Origin: Solimonas sp040754295
Lineage (GTDB): Bacteria; Pseudomonadota; Gammaproteobacteria; Nevskiales; Nevskiaceae
Assembly: GCA_040754295.1 (NCBI GenBank)
Contig: JBFMCQ010000014.1
Location: 1-64,000 of the forward strand
Length of the DNA: 64,000 nt
Direction: 5' to 3'
Shown here: positions 53,560 through 62,118 of the stretch, in pieces
Position numbering within the stretch: position 1 is the first letter of the stretch
Layout: every line of letters begins with the position of its first letter
The notes under the pieces: generated by a model
Told to the model about the DNA's origin: nothing
The model's input: only the letters and a program-made list of their open reading frames with translations
The model's database searches: none
Position numbers and translations under genes: made by a program

Positions 53560-54021
53560 ATGCCCCTGGCCACCACCGCCACCCGCGTCGCGGACAACAC
53601 CGCAGATCCTCAGAACCGCCGTATCCGGGAACAGACAGCCCGATGCGCGGCGGACTCCTCTTCCGCGGATCGCGCCGCCATTGACCAAAGGCTTGCAGCA
53701 TTGCAGCGCGAATGGGACGTCGAACGCGTGATCGAAGTCGAGGCGCCGCTCACGATACTCAGCGGTCTCTTGCTCGGAACGCTGGTCGATCGCCGATTGC
53801 TCGGGATATCCGGTTTTGCCGCCGCCATGCTGCTGCTGCACAACCTCCAGGGCTGGTATCCGCTGCTGCCGGTCCTGCGCCGCGCCGGCGTGCGCAGCTC
53901 GCGTGAAATCCACGAGGAAGCGCGTGCGCTGCGGCGCGCCCGGGGCGACTTTGCCGATGTGCCGCCCTCGGGTTCACCCGAGGACCGCGCGCTGGGCGCA
54001 TATCTTGCGGCGGGTCACTAA
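53560..54021 (+). CDS. DUF2892-type membrane protein
   Basis: 153 aa from ATG at 53560 with GAGG upstream; an ATG at 53509 is possible. About two TM segments (PLTILSGLLLGTLVDRRLLG, GFAAAMLLLHNLQGWYPLL), then the DUF2892-like tail VLRRAGVRSSREIHEEARAL. Such domains occur with rhodaneses, for instance the YgaP membrane part. Paralogous to the next gene. Function unknown; the context is thiol/sulfur handling. Confidence 0.75.
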   Translation: MPLATTATRVADNTADPQNRRIREQTARCAADSSSADRAAIDQRLAALQREWDVERVIEVEAPLTILSGLLLGTLVDRRLLGISGFAAAMLLLHNLQGWYPLLPVLRRAGVRSSREIHEEARALRRARGDFADVPPSGSPEDRALGAYLAAGH

Positions 54022-54039
54022 CGTCAAAGGATCTGCATC

Positions 54040-54423
54040 ATGATTCCCGACACACAATCACGAGTGCCCAGCCACACACTGCCGCATATCAACGCACGCA
54101 TCGAACACGAGACCCAGGCCCGCATTACGGAAGCGGCCCGGACCGGCACCATCGACGAACGCCTGGCTCAGCTGGACCGTGAGTGGGACACCGAACGAAC
54201 GCTGCAAACCAATTTCGCGGTGGTGGCGCTGATTGGCCTGGGTCTGGGCCTGAGAAATCCGCGCTGGCTGGCCCTCACCGCGGGGGCGTCGGCGTTCATG
54301 GTGCAGCACGCCATCCAGGGGTGGTGCCCGCCCTTGGCGCTGTTCCGGCGGCTGGGCATCAGAGACGCGGGCGAGATCGAACGCGAGCGCAGTGCCCTGC
54401 TGGCGCTCAAAGACCATGCCTAG
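54040..54423 (+). CDS. DUF2892-type membrane protein (paralogue)
   Basis: 127 aa; same plan as the previous gene: IDERLAQLDREWDTERTLQ, TM pair (FAVVALIGLGLGLRNPRWLA, AFMVQHAIQGWCPPLALF), and the tail FRRLGIRDAGEIERERSALL. A tandem duplication is likely. Overlaps the next gene by 8 bases. Confidence 0.78.
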   Translation: MIPDTQSRVPSHTLPHINARIEHETQARITEAARTGTIDERLAQLDREWDTERTLQTNFAVVALIGLGLGLRNPRWLALTAGASAFMVQHAIQGWCPPLALFRRLGIRDAGEIERERSALLALKDHA

Positions 54424-54859
54424 CCGGCGCTGGCCGTCGCGCATGCGTGCTTTGCTCGCGCTTCTTGCGTTGTTTGCGGCGAGCCTGCCCGCGGTGTTGC
54501 AAGCCGGTGATGCGCACCGGGCCGTCTTCGAGCTGACCTCGGACAATCCCAAGCAGTGGACGGCGCTGCTCAACAACGTGGAGAACCTGCGCAAGGCCTT
54601 GCCCGGGACCACGGTCGAGGTCGTCGCGCATGGCCCCGGCCTACAGCTGCTCATGCGCGAGCACAACGCCGAGGCCGCCGCGCGCATGGAGAGCCTTGCC
54701 AAACAGGGCGTGGTCTTTGCCGCCTGCCAGAACACGATGAAGCGCATGAATGTGAGCCCCGACCAGCTGTCGCCCTTTGCGCAAACCGTCGATTCGGGCG
54801 TGGCGGAGGTCGTCAGAAAACAGCAGGCCGGCTGGGCCTATCTGCGATCCGGTGGTTGA
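54416..54859 (+). CDS. exported DsrE/DsrF-like protein
   Basis: 147 aa. Signal peptide (RMRALLALLALFAASLPAVLQA), then a DsrE-like alpha/beta fold: LLNNVENLRKALPGTTVEVVAHG, LAKQGVVFAACQNTMKRMNV with a single Cys at the family's usual position. Cytoplasmic DsrE proteins carry persulfide sulfur; exported ones are common but uncharacterised. Ends the plus-strand unit dsbD-tlpA-dsbG-DUF2892-DUF2892-dsrE. Confidence 0.75.
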   Translation: MPSRRWPSRMRALLALLALFAASLPAVLQAGDAHRAVFELTSDNPKQWTALLNNVENLRKALPGTTVEVVAHGPGLQLLMREHNAEAAARMESLAKQGVVFAACQNTMKRMNVSPDQLSPFAQTVDSGVAEVVRKQQAGWAYLRSGG

Positions 54860-55071
54860 GGGCGCGGCCGGGCGGCGGACGCGGGCGATGGCCTTGCGCA
54901 GTCTCCGCCGGAAGTAAGGGCTGCGGCTCGCCCGCTGCGAGATGTTTGCTGATTCGCTACTGATCGCTCATCGGAATCAAGGCGATCACCATGAACGAGG
55001 TGGCGACCACCGAATTCATCGGCAGGCCGATCTGGCGGCAATCAGAGCTGCTCGCAGCGCTGCGTGCCGAC

Positions 55072-56346
55072 TCATTCGGCGGCCGCTTCCGGCAGCCCGG
55101 GCGCGCGGACCATCCGGCGCACGAGCGGGGCCAGGCTCAGGCCCTGCACGATCACGGTGAACAGGACCACGCCATAGGTGGCAGCGAGAATGGGCGTGCG
55201 CGCCGGGACATCCGGCAGCGAGAGGGCGAGCGCGATCGAGATGCCGCCGCGCACGCCGCCCCAGGTCATGATGGCGACCGTGCCCGGCACGAAGGATTGC
55301 CAGCGTCTGAGCATGGCAACGGGTGTGGCGACCGACACGAAGCGCGCGAACAGGGTGAGCGGAATGGCGATCAGGCCGATCCAGCCGAAGGCCGGTCCGA
55401 TGCCGATGACGAGCACCTCGACACCGATGAGCAGGAACAGCACCGCATTGAGGATCTCGTCGGTCAATGTCCAGAAGCCGAACACATAGCGCCGCGTGAA
55501 CTCGCTCATGGCGCGGGCCGCGCCGCGATTGCCGATCAGCAGGCCGGCGGTGACGACGGAGATCGGGCCGCTCATGCCCAGGGCATTGGCCAGGGCATAG
55601 GTGCCGGTCACGAGCGCGAGCGAGATCATCACCTCGGTCGCGGGTTCATCGATCGTGTACATCGCGCGATAGGCGAGCGCGCCGGTGAGCAGGCCGAACA
55701 GCGCGCCGCCGCCGGCCTCGACGAGCAGCAGCTGGGCGACATGGGCGAGGCCGAAGTCGCCGGCCATGCCGTGCGCGGCTTCGAGGGTGATGGCGAACAG
55801 CACGACGCCGATGCCGTCGTTGAACAAAGCCTCGCCGGACATGTCGGTCTCCAGCGCGGGCGGCACCTTCACCGCCTGGAGCGTGCTCAGCACCGCGACC
55901 GGATCGGTCGGGGCGATCAGCGCGCCGAAGACCAGCGCCCAGGCAAAGTCGAGCGGCAGATCGAGCGCCCCGGCCGCGAGCCAGAGGCCGGTGGCGACGA
56001 TCAGCGCCGACATCACCACGCCCAGGCTCGCGAGCGTGCCGATGACGGGAGCGCGGCGGCGCAGGCGGTCGAAATCCACATGGAGCGCGCCCGCGAACAG
56101 CAGGAAGGCGAGCAGGCCGTTCATGACGGTGTCGTAGAAATCGATCTGCCGCAGGGTGGCGGTGAGGACGCCGTGAACGGCGGCATCAGGAAAGACAAAC
56201 TCGCTCCCGACCAGGAGGAGCGAGGCGGCAAGGCCCATGACGAGCAGCCCGATCGCCGTCGGCAGCCGGATGAGGCGTGCATTGAGCCAGGCGAAGAGGG
56301 CCGTCACGCCGAGAAGCGCGGCGACGAGTTCGAATAGAGAAAGCAT
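55072..56346 (-). CDS. CPA1-family cation/proton antiporter (NhaP-like)
   Basis: 424 aa, about 12 TM segments. Hallmarks: GALIAPTDPVAVLS, the SGEALFNDGIGVVLF motif with the transport Asp, and WGGVRGGISIALALSLP. Exchanges Na+ or K+ for H+. The ATG at 56346 has a perfect AGGAGG, five bases upstream; a GTG just before it is less likely. Convergent with the DsrE gene across a 212-bp gap in which I see nothing. Confidence 0.9.
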   Translation of the reverse strand: MLSLFELVAALLGVTALFAWLNARLIRLPTAIGLLVMGLAASLLLVGSEFVFPDAAVHGVLTATLRQIDFYDTVMNGLLAFLLFAGALHVDFDRLRRRAPVIGTLASLGVVMSALIVATGLWLAAGALDLPLDFAWALVFGALIAPTDPVAVLSTLQAVKVPPALETDMSGEALFNDGIGVVLFAITLEAAHGMAGDFGLAHVAQLLLVEAGGGALFGLLTGALAYRAMYTIDEPATEVMISLALVTGTYALANALGMSGPISVVTAGLLIGNRGAARAMSEFTRRYVFGFWTLTDEILNAVLFLLIGVEVLVIGIGPAFGWIGLIAIPLTLFARFVSVATPVAMLRRWQSFVPGTVAIMTWGGVRGGISIALALSLPDVPARTPILAATYGVVLFTVIVQGLSLAPLVRRMVRAPGLPEAAAE

Positions 56347-56465
56347 CACGCCCTCCTCTTAGCCCTTTGTAGGCACACCGAGCAGAAACGCGTGCCTTGC
56401 GCCATGCCGGCGCAGCCGGAACGCTGCCGCAGCGCTCGGCTCGCCCCTGTTCCGGTGGCGCCGTC

Positions 56466-56480
56466 CTTCGATGATCGAAG
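56466..56480. promoter_or_regulatory. 15-bp palindrome upstream of the antiporter
   Basis: CTTCGAT-G-ATCGAAG is a perfect odd palindrome, 120 bp upstream of the antiporter ATG, in the 210-bp gap before the MBL-rhodanese stop codon. A candidate operator; the regulator is unknown. Confidence 0.35.
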
Positions 56481-56556
56481 CCGCTTGTCGCCTCGGCCGG
56501 CAAGCTCGCCATCTCGTGACCGTGCTGTCCTGCAAGGGACGCACCGACCTCGGAGT

Positions 56557-57912
56557 TCAGACCGGGTCGACCGGTTCTCCACCATCGGCTGCGTTGTCGA
56601 AGCCATCGTCGATGAGCACCACCTCCTTGCCCGCGCGGTGGAGCAGGCTGGCCGCGATGCTGGCGCGGAAGCCCGATGCACAGTGCACCCACAGCGGCCC
56701 CTCGGGCAGTTCATCGATGCGGCGGAGGATCTCGTCGATGGGGATATGGACCGCGCCGCGTATGGCGCCCCGGGCCGCCAGCTCGTCGGCACGGCGGACG
56801 TCGAGGATGGTGCCGCCGTTGCGTCGGCCGAGGCCGGCGAAGGTCACGGCCGGGTAGCTGGCGCGGTCGTGGTCCGGTGCCCAGGCGGCCGGGCCGTCGC
56901 CGGTGGCGGCGCCCGAGGGCCGGTCGATGCCGATGCGCAGGAGCTGGCGCTGCGCGTCGGCGACCTGTTCCTCGGTCTCACCGAGGAGCGTGATCGGCGT
57001 GCCCCAGGGGATCAGCCAACCGAGGTAGGTCGAGAACTGATCGGCGAGCTCGATGCCGATCGTCCCGGTGAGATGTTCGGAGGCGAACAGGCGGCGTTGC
57101 CGCAGGTCGACGACCCAGTCACCGCGGTGGATGCGTCGGGCCAGCTCCACCGGATCGACCGGCGCCGGGGGCGAGATGTCCACGGGCACGGGGCCGGCGG
57201 CGTTCAGTGGGCCCATGTGGGCATAGTAGGCGGGGAAGGCGCTCAGACCCGACACCAGCCGCTCCACGAAGCGGTCTTCGTTGTCGACGGTCAGCGCGAT
57301 GTTGATCGCCCGCTCGGTGCCGAGCGTGCCGTCGGAGGCGCCCTGTCTCGGGGCCGAGGCGCAGAAACTGCCGAAGCCGTGTGTGGGATACAGGCGAGCG
57401 TCGTCCGGCAGCATCGAGGCGAGCCGGTGCGCGGTCCGGTGCTGGGAGCGGGTCAGCGCCTCGGTCATTTCCGGCGAGATCAGGTCGGTGCGCCCGACCG
57501 TGCCGTACAGCAGCGACCCACCGGTGAACGCGGCGGGCGGCTCCCCTTGCTGGCGCACGATGTACGACAGGTGGTGGGGCGTGTGGCCGGGGGTATGAAC
57601 CACCTCGACGTCCAGGGTTCCCACCCGGAACCGGTCGCCGTCTGCGACCGCGTGGTAGTCGAAGCGCAGCGGTTCGGCCTGGGCATGGACGTAGGTCGCC
57701 CCGGTCATCCGCACCAGCACCAGGCCACCGCTCACGTAGTCGTTGTGGAGGTGGGTCTCGGCGACGTGGCTGACGCGAAGGCCGGCGTCCTCGACCGCCG
57801 CCAGCACCCGGTCGAGATCGCGCTGCGGGTCGATCACCAGCACGTCGGCACCGTCGTGGACGATGTAGCTGCGATCCCCGAGCGACGGGGTCTCGATGAC
57901 GATCACCTGCAT
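56557..57912 (-). CDS. metallo-beta-lactamase / double rhodanese protein (persulfide dioxygenase type)
   Basis: 451 aa. MBL domain residues 1-~240 with ETHLHNDYVSG, HTPGHTPHHLSY and PTHGFGSFC, the pattern of ETHE1-like persulfide dioxygenases, although the usual HxHxDH reads HLHNDY. Two rhodanese domains follow: the first (WVVDLRQRRLFASEHL) has no catalytic Cys, the second has LWVHCASGFRASIAASLL and should be active. Oxidises or transfers sulfane sulfur. GGAGG lies seven bases before the ATG at 57912. It follows the encapsulin gene by 53 bp. Confidence 0.88.
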   Translation of the reverse strand: MQVIVIETPSLGDRSYIVHDGADVLVIDPQRDLDRVLAAVEDAGLRVSHVAETHLHNDYVSGGLVLVRMTGATYVHAQAEPLRFDYHAVADGDRFRVGTLDVEVVHTPGHTPHHLSYIVRQQGEPPAAFTGGSLLYGTVGRTDLISPEMTEALTRSQHRTAHRLASMLPDDARLYPTHGFGSFCASAPRQGASDGTLGTERAINIALTVDNEDRFVERLVSGLSAFPAYYAHMGPLNAAGPVPVDISPPAPVDPVELARRIHRGDWVVDLRQRRLFASEHLTGTIGIELADQFSTYLGWLIPWGTPITLLGETEEQVADAQRQLLRIGIDRPSGAATGDGPAAWAPDHDRASYPAVTFAGLGRRNGGTILDVRRADELAARGAIRGAVHIPIDEILRRIDELPEGPLWVHCASGFRASIAASLLHRAGKEVVLIDDGFDNAADGGEPVDPV

Positions 57913-57965
57913 GGACTTGCCTCCTCGGGATGAATGCGTGGCTCCCGGCCGTCTCGGCCCGGCGA

Positions 57966-58790
57966 TCAGGGATTTTCCGGCGCTGCGCCGTACACCAGGG
58001 GCACGGCGGCCTCTTCGGCAAGCACCCGGAAGCTCAGGCTCTCCTCGATGTAGAACTCGACGGTGTTCGCGGTGTGCCCGCGATAGCCCACGGACAGGTC
58101 GCGGCCGACGGTCAGCTCGAAGTCGCCACCGCGCAGGCTCAGCACCACGGCGCCGTTCACGCCGGGCGCCCAGATCACCGGGCCGTCGAGCAGGCGTTCG
58201 ACATGCTGCATGACGGGGAAGCCCGCGGGCGTGGCCGTGCGCGTCAAGCCGGTGTAGCAGCGCGGCCCCAGGGCGATCGCGTAGGGGCCCTGCACGCCCT
58301 GCTCGCGCAGCTGCGCCAGCGCCCGGGCGACGACGGCCGGATAGCGTTCGTAGTCCTCGGTGATGGTGAGCGCCGCCGCGGCCGCGGCCTGACCGATGCC
58401 GGCGATCCCTGCGGCCGCGTAGCCCGCGAAGACGATGCTGTCCTCGGCCAGGGCAATGGCGCGGGCGGCGTCCCTGACGGGCTTGAGGTCCGCGTCCCCG
58501 GCGCCCCGCGCCAGCGCGTCGAGCTCGGCGCGCGCCAGAGCAAAGGGCACGCGCAATTCCACTAGCGGCTGCACCTGGCGCAGCGCGGCGGACACGCCCG
58601 GCCCGGGCGCGGCCTGCAGCGGCAGCGCGCGCCCCAGCGCCACGGCGGAAGCTTCCCAGCCCAGCGGGCCCATGAAATCGGCGACCTTGCGGCCGGCCAG
58701 GGTCACGCGCAGGGCGGCGCGCGCCTCGTCGTCGATGGCCGCCCAGGCCTGTTCGGTGATGGGCGCCAGAGGGCGGCATAGATCGTTCAT
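57966..58790 (-). CDS. encapsulin nanocompartment shell protein
   Basis: 274 aa, HK97-fold family 1 encapsulin. N-terminus LCRPLAPITEQAWAAIDDEA, then VADFMGPLGWEASAV, VPFALARAELDALARGAGD, GIQGPYAIALG-like GVQGPYAIALGPRCYTGL and DLSVGYRGHTANTVEFYIEE near the C-terminus. Sixty or more copies would form a shell. ATG overlaps the stop of the ferritin-like cargo gene as ATGA, so shell and cargo are co-translated. Confidence 0.94.
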   Translation of the reverse strand: MNDLCRPLAPITEQAWAAIDDEARAALRVTLAGRKVADFMGPLGWEASAVALGRALPLQAAPGPGVSAALRQVQPLVELRVPFALARAELDALARGAGDADLKPVRDAARAIALAEDSIVFAGYAAAGIAGIGQAAAAAALTITEDYERYPAVVARALAQLREQGVQGPYAIALGPRCYTGLTRTATPAGFPVMQHVERLLDGPVIWAPGVNGAVVLSLRGGDFELTVGRDLSVGYRGHTANTVEFYIEESLSFRVLAEEAAVPLVYGAAPENP

Positions 58791-59173
58791 CGCAGCGCCT
58801 CCGCCTTCAGGCTGCCGATGCCCAGGGAGCCGTCATGGACCCCGGCCGGCGCAGGCCCGCCGTCGCCGGTCGCCCTGTCTTCGGCCTTGAGAATGTCGCC
58901 CTCGCAGAACAGATAGGTCCGCAGTTGTTCGTTGAAGGCCGGATCCCGGCGCCGCAGCCATTCGAGCATCATGCAGGCGTGCTCCTTTTCCTCGTCGCGG
59001 TTATGCACGAGAAGCGCGCGCAGTTCCGGGTCCCGGGTCGCCTCGGCGCGCTGGTCATACCAGTCCACCGCCTCCAGTTCCTCCATCAAGGACACGATCG
59101 CCCGATGCCGGTCGATCACCTCGGGGGTGAGTTCCGCCGGGGACTCGTGCAGGGAGCCGCTTGCTGCTGCCAT
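58787..59173 (-). CDS. encapsulated ferritin-like protein (EncFtn cargo)
   Basis: 128 aa. Core RHRAIVSLMEELEAVDWYDQ and HNRDEEKEHACMMLEWLRRR carry the Glu/Trp/His residues that form the ferroxidase centre at the EncFtn dimer interface. The C-terminal DGSLGIGSLK is the encapsulin-targeting peptide. Oxidises Fe2+ and delivers it into the shell for mineral storage. AGGAG before the ATG. The 238-bp gap upstream (59174-59411) shows no gene. Confidence 0.95.
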   Translation of the reverse strand: MAAASGSLHESPAELTPEVIDRHRAIVSLMEELEAVDWYDQRAEATRDPELRALLVHNRDEEKEHACMMLEWLRRRDPAFNEQLRTYLFCEGDILKAEDRATGDGGPAPAGVHDGSLGIGSLKAEALR

Positions 59174-59411
59174 GGGTCTTCTCCTGTTCGTTCAAATCCG
59201 TGTAGCTGCGGGGCGCCGGGCGCGGCGGCGGACCGGGAACCCCGCGATCCGCCACGAGGGGCAGCCGGCCAGGGCGCAATCCGCGTGCCTTGGGTCGGCC
59301 CCAGCGTGCCGCGAACCATCATGCCAAACGGAAGCGATCGGCGGCGTCTCGCGTGGATGCCTTCGCCGCGCGTACCGAAGCAAAATCCGAACGCGGTCCA
59401 ACAGTCGCGAG

Positions 59412-60028
59412 TCAGACCGGCGACACCTGCGTGAGCAGCGCCGCGGCCAGGAGCAGTAGCGCCGCGAAAAAGATTTCGGTGCCCAGCGTGCCGTCGTAGC
59501 GGACGTCGAAGTCCGCGACCGCCGGCTGCCGCAGCAACGAGCGCAGGCGCCGGGCCGCGGCCGCAACGCCCGCCACGGCCGCAAGCTTCAGGCCGAGCAC
59601 GGCGAGATAGACCGCGGACAAGCCGTAGTCCAGCTGCGCGCCTGCGGGAGCACGGCCAGCGCCAGGCAGCCCGCATAGGCGAGCCAGGCAGTCCCGTAGC
59701 GGGTGTCGAGCAGCAGAGCCGCATACGTGCGCCACGGGGGGCTGCGCTCCGCCGAGGCCAAGTCGATCCCTTCTTCGGCGACGCCCAGCGCGGCGGTCCT
59801 CACCGCCAGCCAGGCCCCGGCGATGCCGCAGATGAAAACCGCCGCCGGCCACCATGTCGGCCGCCGCCGGCTGCGGCCTTCGAGATGGCGCCAGAGCTGC
59901 GCACCGAGCGGCAGCGCCACCGCGACATGGGCCAGCACCCGCGCGAGCCCTGCGTCCAGCAGGTGCGGGTGCTGCGCAAGCAACTCAGCGGACCGTACAG
60001 TCGAAGCCGCCCAGCTGGTGATGTCCAT
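59412..60028 (-). pseudogene. copD: CopD-like copper resistance membrane protein with frameshift
   Basis: The first frame from the ATG at 60028 reads a CopD-type membrane protein up to LAYAGCLALAVLPQ (near 59655), then loses sense and stops at 59588. The next frame takes over with GAQLDYGLSAVYLAVLGLKL and a final TM (IFFAALLLLAAALLTQVSPV), ending at 59412. One base is missing near 59640-59660, either a true mutation or an assembly error. It overlaps copC by 44 bases. Confidence 0.7.
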
Positions 60029-60350
60029 CGCGGGACATTACACGCCATCGGATACGGTGGGTTCCCGGTGACACCGGCGGCAGAACGGCGCGGACCTCGG
60101 CGCCGCTGACCTGCGTGGACAGGCGCCGCCACCGGCCCGAGTCGAACCACTCGATCGCGGCGAACGCCTGCTCCGGCGCCGCTGAAAAACGCAGCACGAT
60201 TTCCTGGGGAGGCCCGGAGAGCTCAGTGCCGGCTCCGGGGCTGGATTCGAGCAGCTGAAGGTGCGCTGCGGCATCGCCTGCAGCGACGGTCAGAAGGGCC
60301 GCGATCACCACAGCCGCTGCCCGCCGGCTGCGGTCCAGCCTGTGCGTCAC
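59985..60350 (-). CDS. copC: CopC-like periplasmic copper-binding protein
   Basis: 121 aa. Signal peptide (AAAVVIAALLTVAAGDAAAH), mature N-terminal His (HLQLLESSPGAG) and the RDGH motif near the C-terminus (RVMSRDGHHQLGGFD), which are the Cu(II) ligands of CopC/YobA proteins. The ATG overlaps the stop of the TsdA-like gene by 4 bases. Confidence 0.85.
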   Translation of the reverse strand: MTHRLDRSRRAAAVVIAALLTVAAGDAAAHLQLLESSPGAGTELSGPPQEIVLRFSAAPEQAFAAIEWFDSGRWRRLSTQVSGAEVRAVLPPVSPGTHRIRWRVMSRDGHHQLGGFDCTVR

Positions 60351-61420
60351 CTGCCGCCTCCCGCGGGTTTGCTGCCCAGCAGATGCCCATTGACGGTCAT
60401 CCCATACAGGGAATCCGGGCTGTCATGGAATTTCTTCCGCGTCTCGTCCACCGAGCCGGTGAAGCGCGGGTCCTGCGGCCGCTCATGCGCGTTCATGAAA
60501 AAGGCCACGTCCCAGGCCTGCTGCTGGGTGAGGCTGCGGGCCTTGCCCAGCGGCATGTTGGCGTAGATGAAACCCGCCGCGTTGTTGATCTGGTGCATGC
60601 CCGCTCCCCAGTTGAACGAGCGCGGTCCCCACAAGGGCGGGAACACCTGCCGGTCGCCGGCGCGCTGGCCCTGGCCATCGGGGCCATGGCACAAGGCGCA
60701 GTGCTGTGCATAGACCTTTTCGCCGCGCGCATAGTCCGGCGCCTGCGGCGGGCGCTCGAGCTTGAGGTAGCCGCCGCCCTCCACCGGAATCCCGATCGGC
60801 GCGCCCTTGGCCAGGAAGAACGCGTAGGTCTGCAGCGCGGTCATCACCTCGTCGTCCGCCGGCGGCGCCTTGCCGTTCATGCTGTAGTCGAAGCAGCCCT
60901 GCACGCGCGCGGCGAAGGTATCGACGTGGCCGGTCTTTTTGCGGAAGGCCGGATACAGGCCGAACGCGCCCCACAAGGGCGCCGAGTCGGCCTTGCAGCC
61001 GGCATCGAGGTGGCAATTGACGCAGCTCAGGTCGTTGCCGGCGTACTCGGCGGCGTACCGGCCGGTCTGCGTGAAGATGCGTTCGCCCATTCGGATCATC
61101 TCGCCGTACTCGTTGTCCGGGATGCTGGCTTCCGGTGGCGGGTGGAAGCCCTTCACCACGCCCTGTCCGGCGACGACGGCTCCCGCCGGGCTCGGCGGGG
61201 CCTCGCTATGGGCCTTCTCTGGCGCCCCTTCCGCCACCGGAGTGCCGCTTGTCCGCTCCGCCGCGGGTGGGGTTGCTGCGACGCGGGCGCCCGATCGCTG
61301 GGCCAGGTAGATGCCCCCGAGAGCCAGGGGCAGCACCAGCACGACGCAGAACACGATGAGAGCAGCCAGACGCGAGGCGCCTTCGCGACCGCCCTGGGCG
61401 GACTCAGCCTGTCGGCTCAC
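60347..61420 (-). CDS. TsdA-like dihaem cytochrome c (thiosulfate dehydrogenase family)
   Basis: 357 aa from GTG at 61420 (GTGA overlap with the cytochrome upstream). N-terminal TM anchor (LAALIVFCVVLVLPLALGGI), then two haem sites CVNCH (in GNDLSCVNCHLDAGCKADSA) and CALCH (in YAQHCALCHGPDGQG). The segments FPPLWGPRSFNWGAGMHQ and HERPQDPRFTGSVDETR are typical of TsdA. Would oxidise thiosulfate to tetrathionate or reduce tetrathionate. Confidence 0.82.
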   Translation of the reverse strand: MSRQAESAQGGREGASRLAALIVFCVVLVLPLALGGIYLAQRSGARVAATPPAAERTSGTPVAEGAPEKAHSEAPPSPAGAVVAGQGVVKGFHPPPEASIPDNEYGEMIRMGERIFTQTGRYAAEYAGNDLSCVNCHLDAGCKADSAPLWGAFGLYPAFRKKTGHVDTFAARVQGCFDYSMNGKAPPADDEVMTALQTYAFFLAKGAPIGIPVEGGGYLKLERPPQAPDYARGEKVYAQHCALCHGPDGQGQRAGDRQVFPPLWGPRSFNWGAGMHQINNAAGFIYANMPLGKARSLTQQQAWDVAFFMNAHERPQDPRFTGSVDETRKKFHDSPDSLYGMTVNGHLLGSKPAGGGR

Positions 61421-62118
61421 GGCTTGCCCTCCGGCGTGCCCGCTTCCGCCGCTACGGCCAAGCCGGCGTAATACGCGCTCACCGCCTCGATGTCCGCGTC
61501 GCTGAGCTTGCGCGCCACGATGTCCATGAAACCCAAGGGGCCCGGCGGCCGCGTACCGGCTTGCCATGCCCTGAGCTGCGCTGCGATGTACTGCGCAGAC
61601 AGTCCGGCCAGCGGCGGAAAATCCGCGCCCACGCCGGCGCCGCCGGGACCGTGGCATTGGCCGCAGGCAGGCAGTCCATCGTCCCATCGCCCGCGCGTTG
61701 CCAGCCAGGCACCCGTGTCCGCGACGGCCGGGGCTGGGCGGTCTGTCGCACTCGCCGGCCCGGGCAGGCTTGCGTAATAGGCCGCCACCTGCGCCCGCTG
61801 CTCGGGCGAGAGTGCCTGCGCGATCGGCTGCATGATGGGGTTCTCGCGGCTGCCGTCGGCGAAGGCATCGAGTTGACGCCGGAGATAGCCTGCACCGCTA
61901 CCCGACAGCCTGGGAAAAGCGGCCATGCCCTCTCCGCGCGCGCCGTGGCAGCTGGCGCAGGCGGCGGCCCCACTCGCGCCGGAGGCGGCAATCTGCGCGC
62001 CCGCACGGGCGGCCGGACCCGCAGGCGCCTCTTGTGCCCCCGCAATCGGCAATGCGGCGGGAAGTAGCGTGATCGCCCCGATTTGCAGGATGCGATACAG
62101 ACGTTGTGCTTCGTGCAT
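61417..62118 (-). CDS. dihaem cytochrome c4-like protein (TsdB-like electron partner)
   Basis: 233 aa from ATG at 62118, giving a good signal peptide (LYRILQIGAITLLPAALPIA). Two haem motifs, CASCH and CGQCH, in two similar halves (FPRLSGSGAGYLRRQLDAF and FPPLAGLSAQYIAAQLRAW). In tsdBA operons a c4-type cytochrome precedes TsdA. An in-frame GTG at 62202 would add 28 residues of antitoxin-derived sequence, which would block export. Confidence 0.85.
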   Translation of the reverse strand: MHEAQRLYRILQIGAITLLPAALPIAGAQEAPAGPAARAGAQIAASGASGAAACASCHGARGEGMAAFPRLSGSGAGYLRRQLDAFADGSRENPIMQPIAQALSPEQRAQVAAYYASLPGPASATDRPAPAVADTGAWLATRGRWDDGLPACGQCHGPGGAGVGADFPPLAGLSAQYIAAQLRAWQAGTRPPGPLGFMDIVARKLSDADIEAVSAYYAGLAVAAEAGTPEGKP

